Below are positions 26,206 to 35,121 of a DNA stretch of 64,000 nt, piece by piece. Numbering within the stretch: the stretch's first letter is position 1; every line of letters starts with the position of its first letter. The notes below the pieces were generated by a model. The model searched no databases and was not told where the DNA came from. It saw only the letters and a program-made list of their open reading frames with translations. The position numbers were made by a program, and so were the translations under genes. The stretch is from Neoroseomonas eburnea (GTDB taxonomy: Bacteria > Pseudomonadota > Alphaproteobacteria > Acetobacterales > Acetobacteraceae), in the NCBI RefSeq assembly GCF_018129005.1, contig NZ_JAAEDL010000001.1, positions 1 to 64,000 on the forward strand, in the 5' to 3' direction.

Positions 26206-26357
26206 CGATGCGGCCCCCCTCGGGCCGGTCTTCATGCCGGGTTGCTTGACCTCGCCCGTGCCTCGCCGCAGCTTGTCGGCGAGCAGGGGCGGGGGTTGCG
26301 GGCGATTCCGCCGGCGGTGTCCCGCGCCTGCACCGCTTCCGTACGGATCACCCGCCC

Positions 26358-27704
26358 ATGGCCGCCAGGCGCGCTCCGCGCATCTTCATCGACGGGTACA
26401 ACCTCTCGCTCGAACAGGGGACGGGCGTGGCCACCTACGCCCGCAACCTTTCCTTTTGCCTGCGTGACATCGGCGGGGAGGTCGGCGTGCTCTACGGCAC
26501 CAGGGGCTCGACCATCAGCACGAACGCGCTGATCCGCGAGATCGCCTTCTTCGACCCGCGCGTGGGGAAGCCCTCGAAGGTTTCGCAGGCGGCGCACTAC
26601 GTGCGCCGCGCCTTCACGACGCCGCTCGGTGAGATCGCGACCCAGGTGCCGATCACCGGGCGCGTCGTGCGCGATGCCTTCAGGAGCCGCCTGCCGTATT
26701 TCGACCACGTCTGGAACGTGCAGAACCTGTTCGAGGCGCAGCGCCAGCACTTCAACCTCTACCGCAACCGGATGACCGTCCATTTCCGTCATCCGCCGGA
26801 GGTGATGCATTGGACCTACCCGCTCGCGCTCAAGGTGCGCGGGGCGCGCAACGCCTATACGCTGCACGACCTGGTGCCTCTTCGGCTGCCCTACACGACG
26901 CTCGACAACAAGCGGCAGTACTTCCGCCTGACCCGCCAGCTCGCGCGGCGGGCCGACCACATCATCACGGTCAGCGAGGCATCGCGGCGCGACATCGTAA
27001 GCCTGCTCGGCGTGCCGGAGGACCGCGTCACCAACACCTACCAGGCGGTCGACATCCCCGCACGCCTGACCGACAAGCCGATCGCCGACGTGAAGACCGA
27101 GATCGAGGGCACCTTCGGCCTGCGCTTCCAGCGCTACTTCCTGTTCTTCGGCGCGATCGAGCCCAAGAAGAACGTCGGCCGCATGATCGAGGCCTACCTA
27201 GCCTCGGGCGTGCAGGATCCGCTGGTGATCGTCGGCAAGAAGGCCTGGAAGTCGGATGAGGAGCTGCGCCTGCTCTTCGAGAACGAACATGTGCGCTACC
27301 TGCTCACGCAGAACGGCATGACCCAGACCCGCTATCGTGTGCAGCAGGTGGACTACGCCTCCTTCCCGCTGCTGGTGAGCCTGATCCGCGGCGCAAAGGC
27401 GGTGCTCTTCCCATCGCTCTACGAGGGCTTCGGACTGCCGGCGCTGGAGGCGATGCTGCTCGGCACGCCGGTGATGACCTCCAACACCTCCTCCATGCCG
27501 GAGGTGGTGGGCGATGCCGCGATCAAGGTCGATCCCTACGACGTGCGCGCCATGGTGGAGGCGATCCGGGCCCTCGACACCGATGCCGACCTGCGCGGGC
27601 GCCTGTGCCAGGCCGGGCCCGGCCAGGCCGCGCTGTTCTCGATGGAGCGCTACCAGATGCGCCTGCGCGAGGCCTATGGCAGGATGGGCGTGAACATGGG
27701 CTGA
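26358..27704 (+). CDS. glycosyltransferase family 4 protein
   Basis: This 448-aa GT-B fold enzyme transfers a sugar from a nucleotide donor. It begins with [23 protein letters not shown], the usual acceptor-side start of GT4 enzymes. [11 protein letters not shown] (170-180) is in the N-terminal domain, and the C-terminal donor domain has [10 protein letters not shown] (263-272) and the E-x7-E motif EGFGLPALE (356-364). Followed 48 bp later by another GT4 gene, it likely takes part in surface polysaccharide or protein glycosylation. No Wzx/Wzy or sugar-nucleotide genes are nearby, so the product cannot be named. Confidence 0.9.
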   Translation: MAARRAPRIFIDGYNLSLEQGTGVATYARNLSFCLRDIGGEVGVLYGTRGSTISTNALIREIAFFDPRVGKPSKVSQAAHYVRRAFTTPLGEIATQVPITGRVVRDAFRSRLPYFDHVWNVQNLFEAQRQHFNLYRNRMTVHFRHPPEVMHWTYPLALKVRGARNAYTLHDLVPLRLPYTTLDNKRQYFRLTRQLARRADHIITVSEASRRDIVSLLGVPEDRVTNTYQAVDIPARLTDKPIADVKTEIEGTFGLRFQRYFLFFGAIEPKKNVGRMIEAYLASGVQDPLVIVGKKAWKSDEELRLLFENEHVRYLLTQNGMTQTRYRVQQVDYASFPLLVSLIRGAKAVLFPSLYEGFGLPALEAMLLGTPVMTSNTSSMPEVVGDAAIKVDPYDVRAMVEAIRALDTDADLRGRLCQAGPGQAALFSMERYQMRLREAYGRMGVNMG

Positions 27705-27752
27705 CGCGCGCCGCGACTGCACGCGGCGGCCGGATCAGGGGTGAGGAGCAGC

Positions 27753-29963
27753 ATGGACCGTGTGGAGCAGGACGCCGGCGCGGCGAGCCCGGGTGACTGG
27801 CTGCGACAGGCGAATTCGCTCCGCGACCAGCGCATGTGGGACGCCGCCATCCTGGCCTACCGGGCCTATCTCGACCTGCGGCCGGACGACTGGCGGGCGC
27901 ATATCCAGCTTGGCCACAGCCTCAAGGAATCGGGAGACCCGTCGGACGCGCTGCTCGCCTACCGCGCCGCGGAGGCGCTGGCGCCCAACAGTGCCGACGT
28001 GCACCTGCAGATCGGCCACGCGCTGAAGCTGATGGGCGATGCCGCGCAGGCCTGGCGCGCCTATGCCCGGGCACTCGAGATCGACCCGGCGAGCGAGGAG
28101 GCGGCACGCGAGGCCTCCGCCCTGGCGCGCCTGGCCACGCCGCTGGCGCGGAGCGCACGCGCGCCGGGGCAGGCGGTGCAGATCGTCTTCGACACTTCCG
28201 ACCTGGTCGCCTTCCTGGCCGACAACCGCACGCCGACCGGCATCCAGCGCGTGCAGCTCAACGTCACGGCGCGGGCCCTGCTCGATCCGATCGACGATGT
28301 GGCGACCGCGGCCGTCGCCTTCGACGCCGCCGGCGGCGCGTGGCGGGAGATCGGGCGCGACCTGTTCCTGCGGCTGTGGCGCCTGTCGCGCACCGGCGGC
28401 GATCCCAAGGCCCCCGACTGGGCCGCGGTGCTGGCCGAGCTGCACGAGGCCCTGGCGGACGGCCCCGACTTCGTCTTCGCGCCGGGTGCGGCCCTCGTGA
28501 ACCTCGGCACCTCCTGGTGGATCAAGGACTACTTCCTGCATGTCCGGCACGTGGCGCGGCAATACGGCGTGCGCTACGTGCCGATGATCCACGACTGCAT
28601 CCCGCTGATGGCGCCCGAGCACTGCTCCCCCGCGCTGGTCGAGGAATTCGCCCAGTGGTTCTCGGGCATGCTCGCGCTGGCGGATTCGGCGCTGACCAAT
28701 TCCGAATGGTCGGCCGCGGATGCGCGTCGCATCGCGCAGGAGGTCCTGCCCGGCCTCGATCTGCCGATCGCCGTCGTGCCGCTCGATGCGGATCTGCGGA
28801 AGGAACTCGGCGCGCCGGCCGCGCCGGCCTGGACGGACCGCGCCGACCTGCCGCAGCCGGGCGAGCCCTTCGTGCTCTGCGTCGGCACCATCGAGAGCCG
28901 CAAGAACCACCTGATGCTGTTCCAGGCCTGGCTGACGCTGGTGCGCAAGCATGGCGCGGAGCGCGTGCCACGGCTGGTCTGCATCGGCAAGCCCGGCTGG
29001 CTGGCCGATGCGGCGATGACGCTCTGGCGCAACTCGCCGGTGCTGCAGGACCGCGTCTCGATCGCCCATGGCGTGCCGGACGTCACGCTCGCCGGCCTCT
29101 ACGGCGCGGCGCTCTTCACCGTCGCCAACAGCCACTACGAGGGCTGGGGCCTGCCGGTCACGGAGAGCCTGTCCTTCGGCCGCGTGCCGCTGGTGTCGCG
29201 CAATACCTCGCTCTCCGAGGCGGGCGGGGAGGCGGCGGTCTATTTCGAGCCGCGCAACGAACCGGACCTCGTCGCGAGGCTCGAGCAACTGATCTTCGAC
29301 GCCGAGGCACGCGCGCGCCACGAGCAGAGGATCCGCGAGACGACCAGGCTGCGGAGCTGGGGCGACATCGCCGACCAGGTGATGCGCGCCGCCGCCGCCC
29401 GACGCGACGCGCCGATGCAGGACAGCGGCGCGCGGCTGCCGGTCATGCCGGGCGTGACCTATCCGCTCTGCCTGGCCGGCGGCGGACGCGCAGAGCGCGG
29501 CAAGGCCGTGGCCGACATGGTGCGTGACGGGTTGAACTGGCTCGCGCTGGAGCGGTGGGGCGTCTGGACCCGCCCCGGGGTCGCGCGGATGCGGATCGCA
29601 TTGCCGCCAGGTGCGGCGGATCGTCCGCTTCGTCTCTATCTCGGCTGCGTCGCGCCGGGGGAGGAAACCACGGTGCGGCTGCGCGCCTACGGCGCCGGCA
29701 CGCCGCCGCCACGCTTCGTGGCGCTTACGGCGGAAGGCGCGGGAAGCCGCTTCACCTGCGTGCTCGACGTCGCGGCGCCGGCGCGCGAGGTGCTGGTCGA
29801 GATCGACGCCGGCGTCGGCGTGCAACTCGGCTCGCAGGCGAAGCCGGACCCGCGGCGGGCCGGAATCGGCCTCACCTCCTTCATGATCTGCGCGGAGGAC
29901 GATCTCGTGGGCCGGCTCGACTTCCTGGAGCGTCACGCCTTCCGCGTCCTGCGGCCGGACTGA
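27753..29963 (+). CDS. TPR-containing glycosyltransferase family 4 protein
   Basis: This 736-aa protein has three parts. Residues about 15-130 are tetratricopeptide repeats (AILAYRAYLDLRPDDW, ALLAYRAAEALAPNSADV, AWRAYARALEIDPAS). About 145-560 are a GT4 domain with GTIESRKNH and the ExxxxxxxE motif EGWGLPVTE. The remaining roughly 170 residues form an unassigned beta-rich C-terminal domain. TPR-glycosyltransferase fusions are known to modify proteins or assemble surface glycans, the TPR helping to bind the acceptor. ATG 27753 has GAGGAG immediately upstream and is preferred over GTG 27741. It is probably cotranscribed with the preceding GT4 gene. Confidence 0.88.
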   Translation: MDRVEQDAGAASPGDWLRQANSLRDQRMWDAAILAYRAYLDLRPDDWRAHIQLGHSLKESGDPSDALLAYRAAEALAPNSADVHLQIGHALKLMGDAAQAWRAYARALEIDPASEEAAREASALARLATPLARSARAPGQAVQIVFDTSDLVAFLADNRTPTGIQRVQLNVTARALLDPIDDVATAAVAFDAAGGAWREIGRDLFLRLWRLSRTGGDPKAPDWAAVLAELHEALADGPDFVFAPGAALVNLGTSWWIKDYFLHVRHVARQYGVRYVPMIHDCIPLMAPEHCSPALVEEFAQWFSGMLALADSALTNSEWSAADARRIAQEVLPGLDLPIAVVPLDADLRKELGAPAAPAWTDRADLPQPGEPFVLCVGTIESRKNHLMLFQAWLTLVRKHGAERVPRLVCIGKPGWLADAAMTLWRNSPVLQDRVSIAHGVPDVTLAGLYGAALFTVANSHYEGWGLPVTESLSFGRVPLVSRNTSLSEAGGEAAVYFEPRNEPDLVARLEQLIFDAEARARHEQRIRETTRLRSWGDIADQVMRAAAARRDAPMQDSGARLPVMPGVTYPLCLAGGGRAERGKAVADMVRDGLNWLALERWGVWTRPGVARMRIALPPGAADRPLRLYLGCVAPGEETTVRLRAYGAGTPPPRFVALTAEGAGSRFTCVLDVAAPAREVLVEIDAGVGVQLGSQAKPDPRRAGIGLTSFMICAEDDLVGRLDFLERHAFRVLRPD

Positions 29964-29991
29964 CCCGGCCGCGGGCCGCGGGAGGGGGCGC

Positions 29992-30013
29992 CGGCTGCCT
30001 CCGGCGGCAGCCG
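29992..30013. terminator. GC hairpin after the glycosyltransferase pair
   Basis: Bases 29992-29999 pair perfectly with 30006-30013 around a 6-nt loop, 29 bp after the stop of the TPR-glycosyltransferase. It lacks a T-tract, as do the other hairpins in this genome. A terminator separating the glycosyltransferases from the RraA-like gene is likely. Confidence 0.45.
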
Positions 30014-30119
30014 CCGTTGAACACTGCGCCGTGCGCCGGCGCCGGGCGCGGCCACCATCCCGCCCTTTGACCGATCGCGCCGGCCGGTCGATGCTGGCGC
30101 CACCGGAGGACACGACACC

Positions 30120-30827
30120 ATGCCGAACTATCCCTTTGCCGCCGCCGATCTGGAAGCTCTGCGCCAGTGGGACACGCCGACCATCTGCAACGCGCTGGAG
30201 CTCGTCGCGCCGCATCGCCGCGGCCATGGCTTCACCGTGCGGCCGATGACGGCGGTGGACCCGAAGCTGCCGCCGATCTGCGGCCTGGCCCGCACCGGCA
30301 CGCAGCGCGCGGCCTTTCCCTCGGGGCGGACCAAGGAGGCGGATCGCGCCATGCGGATCGCCTGGTACGAGTATGTCGCCGACGCGGCGATGCCGACCGT
30401 CGTCTGCCTGCAGGATCTCGACGACACGCCGGGCGTCGGTGCCTTCTGGGGCGAGGTGAACAGCGCCGTGCATCAGGGCCTTGGCGCGCAGGGCGTGGTG
30501 ACCAACGGCTCGGTGCGCGACCTCGACATGTTCGCGCCGGGGTTCCAGGGCATCGCCGGCGTGGTGAACCCGTCGCATGCCTATGTGCACATCGTCGCGC
30601 TGAACCTCGACGTCACCATCCACGGCATGCAGGTGAAGCATGACGAGGTGGTGCATGCGGACCGCCACGGCGCTGTCGTCATCCCGCACGACGTCGTCAC
30701 CAAGATCCCGGCGGCGATCGAGCTCGGCGCGCGGCGGGAGAAGGTGATCCTCGACATGGTGAAGGCGCCGGGCTTCAACGTCGCGAAGCTCAGGGAAGCG
30801 CTCTCCAAGGCGGACGACATCCACTGA
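30120..30827 (+). CDS. RraA family protein (4-hydroxy-4-methyl-2-oxoglutarate aldolase-like)
   Basis: This 235-aa RraA/HMG-aldolase fold protein has WDTPTICNALEL at its N-terminus, and the metal/oxaloacetate-site motif G-x(n)-R-D occurs as GVVTNGSVRDLDM. DRHGAVVIP near the C-terminus is also typical. Enzymes of this family cleave 4-hydroxy-4-methyl-2-oxoglutarate in protocatechuate/gallate meta cleavage or decarboxylate oxaloacetate; others bind RNase E. The enzymatic assignment is favoured because the gene is followed after 5 nt by a thioesterase, but it could be another aldolase or lyase. Confidence 0.85.
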   Translation: MPNYPFAAADLEALRQWDTPTICNALELVAPHRRGHGFTVRPMTAVDPKLPPICGLARTGTQRAAFPSGRTKEADRAMRIAWYEYVADAAMPTVVCLQDLDDTPGVGAFWGEVNSAVHQGLGAQGVVTNGSVRDLDMFAPGFQGIAGVVNPSHAYVHIVALNLDVTIHGMQVKHDEVVHADRHGAVVIPHDVVTKIPAAIELGARREKVILDMVKAPGFNVAKLREALSKADDIH

Positions 30828-30832
30828 AGGCG

Positions 30833-31273
30833 ATGCGCGCACCGCTTTGTCACGTGAAGCCCGGGTGGGTCGACCACTACGGGCATATGAACCTCGCCTA
30901 CTACCTCGTGGCCTTCGACCTGGCGACGGACGCGCTGTGGCCGTCGCTGGGGCTGGGCAAGGCGTTCCAGGCGAAGGGCCTCGGCACATTCGCGGCCGAA
31001 TCCTGGCAGGCCTATACGCGGGAAGTGACCGAGGGCGCGCCACTCGCCTTCGACAGTGAAGTGCTGGCGTATGACGCCAAGCGCCTGCTCTGCCGTCACG
31101 TGATGTTCCACGCGGCGGAAGGCTGGCAGGCGGCGGAGAACGAGGTGCTCTACCTCTGCGTCGACCTCGGCGCGCGGCGCGTGGGCGCCTGGCCCGAGGA
31201 GGTGCTGGAGCGCTTCGCGGCGCGGGCGAGCGGCGGGGCACCGAAGCGACTGTCGTTGAAGCGGGCGGGTTGA
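30833..31273 (+). CDS. thioesterase family protein (hotdog fold)
   Basis: This 146-aa protein belongs to the 4-hydroxybenzoyl-CoA thioesterase/YbgC-like hotdog group. The catalytic helix motif VDHYGHMNLAYYLVAFD, with Asp, the Gly-His-Met-Asn turn and a Tyr, sits at residues 13-29. It would hydrolyse an acyl-CoA, possibly of carnitine or betaine type, since similar short proteins accompany carnitine catabolism. ATG 30833 is 5 nt after the RraA-like stop, so the pair is an operon. The stop codon abuts the family-2 repeat. Confidence 0.82.
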   Translation: MRAPLCHVKPGWVDHYGHMNLAYYLVAFDLATDALWPSLGLGKAFQAKGLGTFAAESWQAYTREVTEGAPLAFDSEVLAYDAKRLLCRHVMFHAAEGWQAAENEVLYLCVDLGARRVGAWPEEVLERFAARASGGAPKRLSLKRAG

Positions 31274-31413
31274 GAGGGGCGCCGCCCCTCGCAAATTCTC
31301 CGCGCCAGGGGTCCCATTGCCGAAAGGCCTAGGAATCCGATGCCTTGAGCCTCCGCGGGTGCAGGGGACCGTGTCCCCCGCCGGGGGAGTTTGAGGGGGC
31401 AGCACCCCCTCAA
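31274..31413. repeat. Family-2 hairpin repeat at a convergent junction
   Basis: This 140-bp element exactly spans the gap between the convergent thioesterase and GlcG-like genes, and even overlaps the latter's stop codon. It has three parts: a first stem 31274-31280 with 31284-31290; a central GCCGAAAGGC hairpin; and an end stem 31391-31399 with 31405-31413. The same modules in the same order occur at 41733-41867, and the right-hand part recurs at 10934-10982. Location and paired stems favour a bidirectional terminator. Confidence 0.8.
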
Positions 31414-31895
31414 TTCAGCCTTTCGCGGATTCGAGCGATCCCGGCTTCGGCGCATTGATCGTCCAGATGTCCTCCCGGCGATCCGCCAACGCCGATCGCG
31501 CCGACCACCTCATCTCCCGCGCGAATCGGCAGCCCCCCTCCGATGACAAGGAAGCCCTCAGTGTCCGGCAGCCGTGCGGCGCCGGGGTTGGTCCGCACCA
31601 TCTCCAGGATCTGGCTCGTGCCGGTGCGCATGCTCGCGGCCGTGTAGGCCTTGGCCCGGGCCGAGGCGACCGTGTGCGGCCCGGCGCCATCGCCGCGCAG
31701 CAGGGCGCTCAGGACGCCGGCGCGGTCCACCACCGCGGCGGTGACGCGATGCCCGCGCGCCGCGCAGGCCTCGACCGCGGCCGCCGCGGCTTCGGCGGCG
31801 AGTGGCGCGCTGATCGTGCGCTCCACCACGAGACCCTGCGCGGCAAGGGGCAGGGGGGCAAGCAGGCAGGCGGCGATCAGGGCAATGGGGCGCAT
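31410..31895 (-). CDS. heme-binding protein, GlcG/HbpS family
   Basis: This 161-aa secreted protein has a signal peptide (MRPIALIAACLLAPLPLAAQG) followed by the GlcG/HbpS domain: LVVERTISAPLAAEAAAAAV, AAVVDRAGVL, a SARAKAYTAAS helix, GGGLPIRAGDEVVGAIGVGGSPGG and the closing QCAEAGIARI. Related proteins bind heme or cofactors in the periplasm; GlcG itself sits in the glycolate locus with unknown role. ATG 31895 begins the signal peptide; longer frames add a non-signal leader. The stop codon is inside the family-2 repeat. Confidence 0.87.
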   Translation of the reverse strand: MRPIALIAACLLAPLPLAAQGLVVERTISAPLAAEAAAAAVEACAARGHRVTAAVVDRAGVLSALLRGDGAGPHTVASARAKAYTAASMRTGTSQILEMVRTNPGAARLPDTEGFLVIGGGLPIRAGDEVVGAIGVGGSPGGHLDDQCAEAGIARIRERLN

Positions 31896-32038
31896 GGCGC
31901 ATCCTCGGGAAGGCAAGGGCGGAACGGACCGGCGCCGCAGGTTCCCATGCGGGCGCAGGGGTCGGAAGGGGTCTATGGCGCAGTTCACGGCCGTCGCGAA
32001 CCGGGGGAGGGGCGCGCCCGTCGCGGCTTCCGCCCACT

Positions 32039-33658
32039 TCAGGCGCGGAAGCGCTCCACCCCGCCCACCACCGTCGCGACCACGCCCGTGCCGCGGATCG
32101 CCGCCGGATCGCAGGTGAGAACGTCGGTGTCGAGCACCGCCAGGTCGGCGAGCTTGCCGGGTTCGAGGCTGCCTTTCTCACCTTCCTCCCGCTGCGCCCA
32201 GGCACCCAGGGTCGTGTAGGCGGCGAGCGCCTGTGCCGGCGTCACCGCCTCCGACGCGTCGAGATCCGCGCCGGTCTGGCTGCGGCGCGTCACCATGGCG
32301 CCGATGGCGGTGAAGGGATTCACCCGGCACACCGCGAAGTCGGAATGGCCGGGCGCGGGGATGCCGGCGGCGATCAGGCTGCGGTGCGGCCACATGTGGC
32401 GCATCGCCGCCTGGCCGCGATTGGCGACATAGGCCTCGCCGAGCTCGTCCATGAAGCCGGTCGCCGAGGAATCGACGAAGCCGCCGCGCTTCAGCCGTTC
32501 GAGGATGGGCGGCGTGACGTAGCAGCAGTGTTCCACCCGCATGCGATGATCCGCCACCGGATGCGCGGCGAGCGCCGCCTCCATGACATCGAGCGCGAAG
32601 TCGATGCCGCGGTCGCCGACGCCCTCGATCATCACCTGCAGCCCGGCCTTGTGCGCGGCGGTGGCGCGCGCCGTCAGGTCGTCCCGGTCGTAGAGCAGCA
32701 TGCCGGTGTTCGGCACCGGCTCGCCCGGGACCGGCGTGCCGAGATAGGGGTCCCAATAGGCGGCGGTGCGGCCGGAGGTCGAACAATCCGGACACCATTC
32801 CACGCCGATCAGCCGCAGCCACTCGTCGCCGAAGCCGGAGCGGATGCCGGCGCCGATCAGGTGCGGGATCAGCGGTTCGTCGCGCCCGCTGGCGATGATG
32901 CCCATGCGCATCCGCCAGCGGCCTTCGCGGCGCATCGTCTGGTAGGCGCGGATGGCGTGGGTCGGCGTCAGGGAATTCGCCACCGAGGTGATGCCGTGGC
33001 GCAGGCATTCGTCCTGCACCATCTCCATGCCCTCGGCGATGTCCGATTCGCTGTCGGCGCCATGCACGGCATTGAGGAAGACATGCGCCGCCGTCTCCCG
33101 CACCAGGCCGGTGAAGGCGCCGGTTGCGGGGTCGCGGTCGAAGGCGCCGAAGGGCGGGTCCGGCGCCTCCTGCCCGATGCCGCAGGCGGCGAAGGCGGCG
33201 CGATTCGCGAGGCCGAGATGCCCGTCCGTGCGCAGGATGAAGACCGGCCGGCCGCCGGAAGCGGCATCCAGCTCGTCGAGCGTCGGGTAGCCGCCGGAGG
33301 CACGCTCGTTCAGCCGGTAGAAGGCGCCCCAGCGGCCGCGCGGCAGGCCGGCGCAGACGCGGGCGATGGTCGCCAGCACCTCCTCCCGCGTCGTGACGCG
33401 GTCGGGCGAGAGCAGCGTCCAGCTCCGCAGCCGCACCGCATAGGCGTCCGGATGGGCGTGGCTGTCGACGATGCCGGGGATGACGCGGCGGCCTTCCGCG
33501 TCCAGCACGCGCGTGCGGGGACCGATATGGTCGCGCATGGCCTCGCTGCTGCCGAGCGCCACGATGCGCCCGCCGAAGGCGGCAAGTGCCTGCGCTTCCG
33601 TGCCCGCCGCATCCATCGTGGCGATGCGGCCGTTGAGCAGGACGAAATCGGCGTTCAT
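32039..33658 (-). CDS. amidohydrolase family protein (YtcJ-like, Amidohydro_3)
   Basis: This 539-aa metal-dependent hydrolase has, after a small beta-sandwich (FVLLNGRIATMD), the HxH metal motif His67-Ala-His69 followed by Asp71 (IVDSHAHPD), and a long TIM-barrel ending in SLEPGKLADLAVLD. It would cleave an amide or similar C-N bond of an unknown substrate. Its ATG overlaps the stop of the upstream FAD oxidoreductase by 4 nt, so the two are coupled. Both are divergent from the PotABCD-type importer, suggesting that they process the imported compound. Confidence 0.9.
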   Translation of the reverse strand: MNADFVLLNGRIATMDAAGTEAQALAAFGGRIVALGSSEAMRDHIGPRTRVLDAEGRRVIPGIVDSHAHPDAYAVRLRSWTLLSPDRVTTREEVLATIARVCAGLPRGRWGAFYRLNERASGGYPTLDELDAASGGRPVFILRTDGHLGLANRAAFAACGIGQEAPDPPFGAFDRDPATGAFTGLVRETAAHVFLNAVHGADSESDIAEGMEMVQDECLRHGITSVANSLTPTHAIRAYQTMRREGRWRMRMGIIASGRDEPLIPHLIGAGIRSGFGDEWLRLIGVEWCPDCSTSGRTAAYWDPYLGTPVPGEPVPNTGMLLYDRDDLTARATAAHKAGLQVMIEGVGDRGIDFALDVMEAALAAHPVADHRMRVEHCCYVTPPILERLKRGGFVDSSATGFMDELGEAYVANRGQAAMRHMWPHRSLIAAGIPAPGHSDFAVCRVNPFTAIGAMVTRRSQTGADLDASEAVTPAQALAAYTTLGAWAQREEGEKGSLEPGKLADLAVLDTDVLTCDPAAIRGTGVVATVVGGVERFRA

Positions 33659-34983
33659 GCCGCCACCCGGTCGATATGGTCGCGCAGCCGGTACCAGCCG
33701 CCGACGATCGGCAGGAACCAGTTCGGGTTGCCCTTGTAGAACGGCACCGTCGGGAAGCTGAGGCCATCCAGCGCGAAGGACGCGTTCTGCGCCCCGGCGA
33801 TCTTCAGCGCCGCGTTGTGGCCGAGCCAGGTCGCCATGGCGACGCCCGACCCCTGGCAGCCCGCCGCGTAGTGGATGCCGTCCTGCACGCCGATATGCGG
33901 CAGGAAGTCGAAGGTGAAGGCGACGTTGCCCGTCCAGGCGTGGGTGACCCGCACGTCCTTCAACTCGGGGAAGACGCCGGTCATGAAGCGATGCAGCACC
34001 GGTGCGGCGGCGGCAGGCTCGGTCGGGCCGAAGCTCGCGCGGCCGCCCCAGAGGATGCGGTTGCCGTAGGGGGAGGGGCGGAAATAGTTCAACACCCGCT
34101 TGGTGTCGCTGATCATGCGCCGGCCGGGAAAGAGCCGGTCGATGACCTCCTGCGGCAATTCCTCCGTCGCGATGATGTAGGAGCCGACCGGGATCATCCG
34201 CCGCGCGAGCCAGGGCATGGCGGAATTGCCATGGCCATCGCGCGAGTAGCCGTTGGTGGCCACCAGCACCGCATCGGCACGCATCTGCCCGCGATCGGTC
34301 GTCAGGCGGAAGCCGGTGCCGTCCTCACGGATGCCGGCCACGCGCACGCCGTCCACCAGGCGGGCGCCGGCACGCTCCACCGCCTGCGAGAGGCCGCGCG
34401 CATACTTGCCGGGATGCAGGCTGCCCGAGGCTTCGGCGATCATGCCGCCATGGTAGTGGTCGCTGCCGAGCGCCTCGCGCTGGCGCTCGCGCGGGACCAT
34501 GCGCGTCGGCAGCCCGGTCACCTCGGCGATGAAAGCGGCCTTGGCGGCGAGCGCGTCGTAGTGCCTGCGCGTCCAGGCCGGCACGAAGCGGCCGCAGCGC
34601 AGGTAGTCGCAGTCGATCCCCTCCCGCGCGATGGTTTCCTCGATGAAGGGGAATGAAGCGGCGGCGGCATCGGCGATGGCGCGCGCCTTCTCCTTGCCAT
34701 GCGCCTGTTCGAGCGCGCCGGAGGCGACCTTCAGCCCGCCGGAGACCATGCCGCCGTTGCGGGAGGAAGCGCCCCAGCCGATCCGCTCCGCATCCAGCAC
34801 GGCGACGTCGTGGCCGAGCCGGCGCAGCGTGAGCGCCGCCGACATTCCCGCATAGCCGCCGCCGACCACGGCCACGCCGGCATGGTCGGGCAGCACGCTG
34901 TCGCGTGTCGGCGGTTCCGCCGCTTCCCACCACCAGGGTGACGTCCTGAAGCCCGGTGCGAGCACCGCATTCGCAAGAGACAT
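33655..34983 (-). CDS. FAD-dependent oxidoreductase (DAO family, PuuB-like)
   Basis: This 442-aa flavoprotein of the D-amino-acid oxidase superfamily has the dinucleotide motif GGGYAG (41-46) with the following DAERIGWGASSRNGGMVSGG, which matches gamma-glutamylputrescine oxidase and related amine oxidases (WWWE near residue 17 is another shared feature). The C-terminal ILWGGRASFG and HAWTGNVAFTFDFLPHIG segments are also typical. It would oxidise an amine or N-methyl group to an imine. It is coupled to the amidohydrolase and divergent from a polyamine-type ABC importer, so an amine substrate is a reasonable inference. Confidence 0.9.
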   Translation of the reverse strand: MSLANAVLAPGFRTSPWWWEAAEPPTRDSVLPDHAGVAVVGGGYAGMSAALTLRRLGHDVAVLDAERIGWGASSRNGGMVSGGLKVASGALEQAHGKEKARAIADAAAASFPFIEETIAREGIDCDYLRCGRFVPAWTRRHYDALAAKAAFIAEVTGLPTRMVPRERQREALGSDHYHGGMIAEASGSLHPGKYARGLSQAVERAGARLVDGVRVAGIREDGTGFRLTTDRGQMRADAVLVATNGYSRDGHGNSAMPWLARRMIPVGSYIIATEELPQEVIDRLFPGRRMISDTKRVLNYFRPSPYGNRILWGGRASFGPTEPAAAAPVLHRFMTGVFPELKDVRVTHAWTGNVAFTFDFLPHIGVQDGIHYAAGCQGSGVAMATWLGHNAALKIAGAQNASFALDGLSFPTVPFYKGNPNWFLPIVGGWYRLRDHIDRVAA

Positions 34984-35121
34984 TGCCGGATGAGCCCACT
35001 CATGGTGAGAATTGCGCGGGAGACTTCACGCCAGCACTCAGGCAACCGCAAGTGGCATGACGCGGCTACGTTGCGCAGGCGGCTGCATGCCCGCCGCGCA
35101 TGGGCCCGTCGAGGAGACAAG

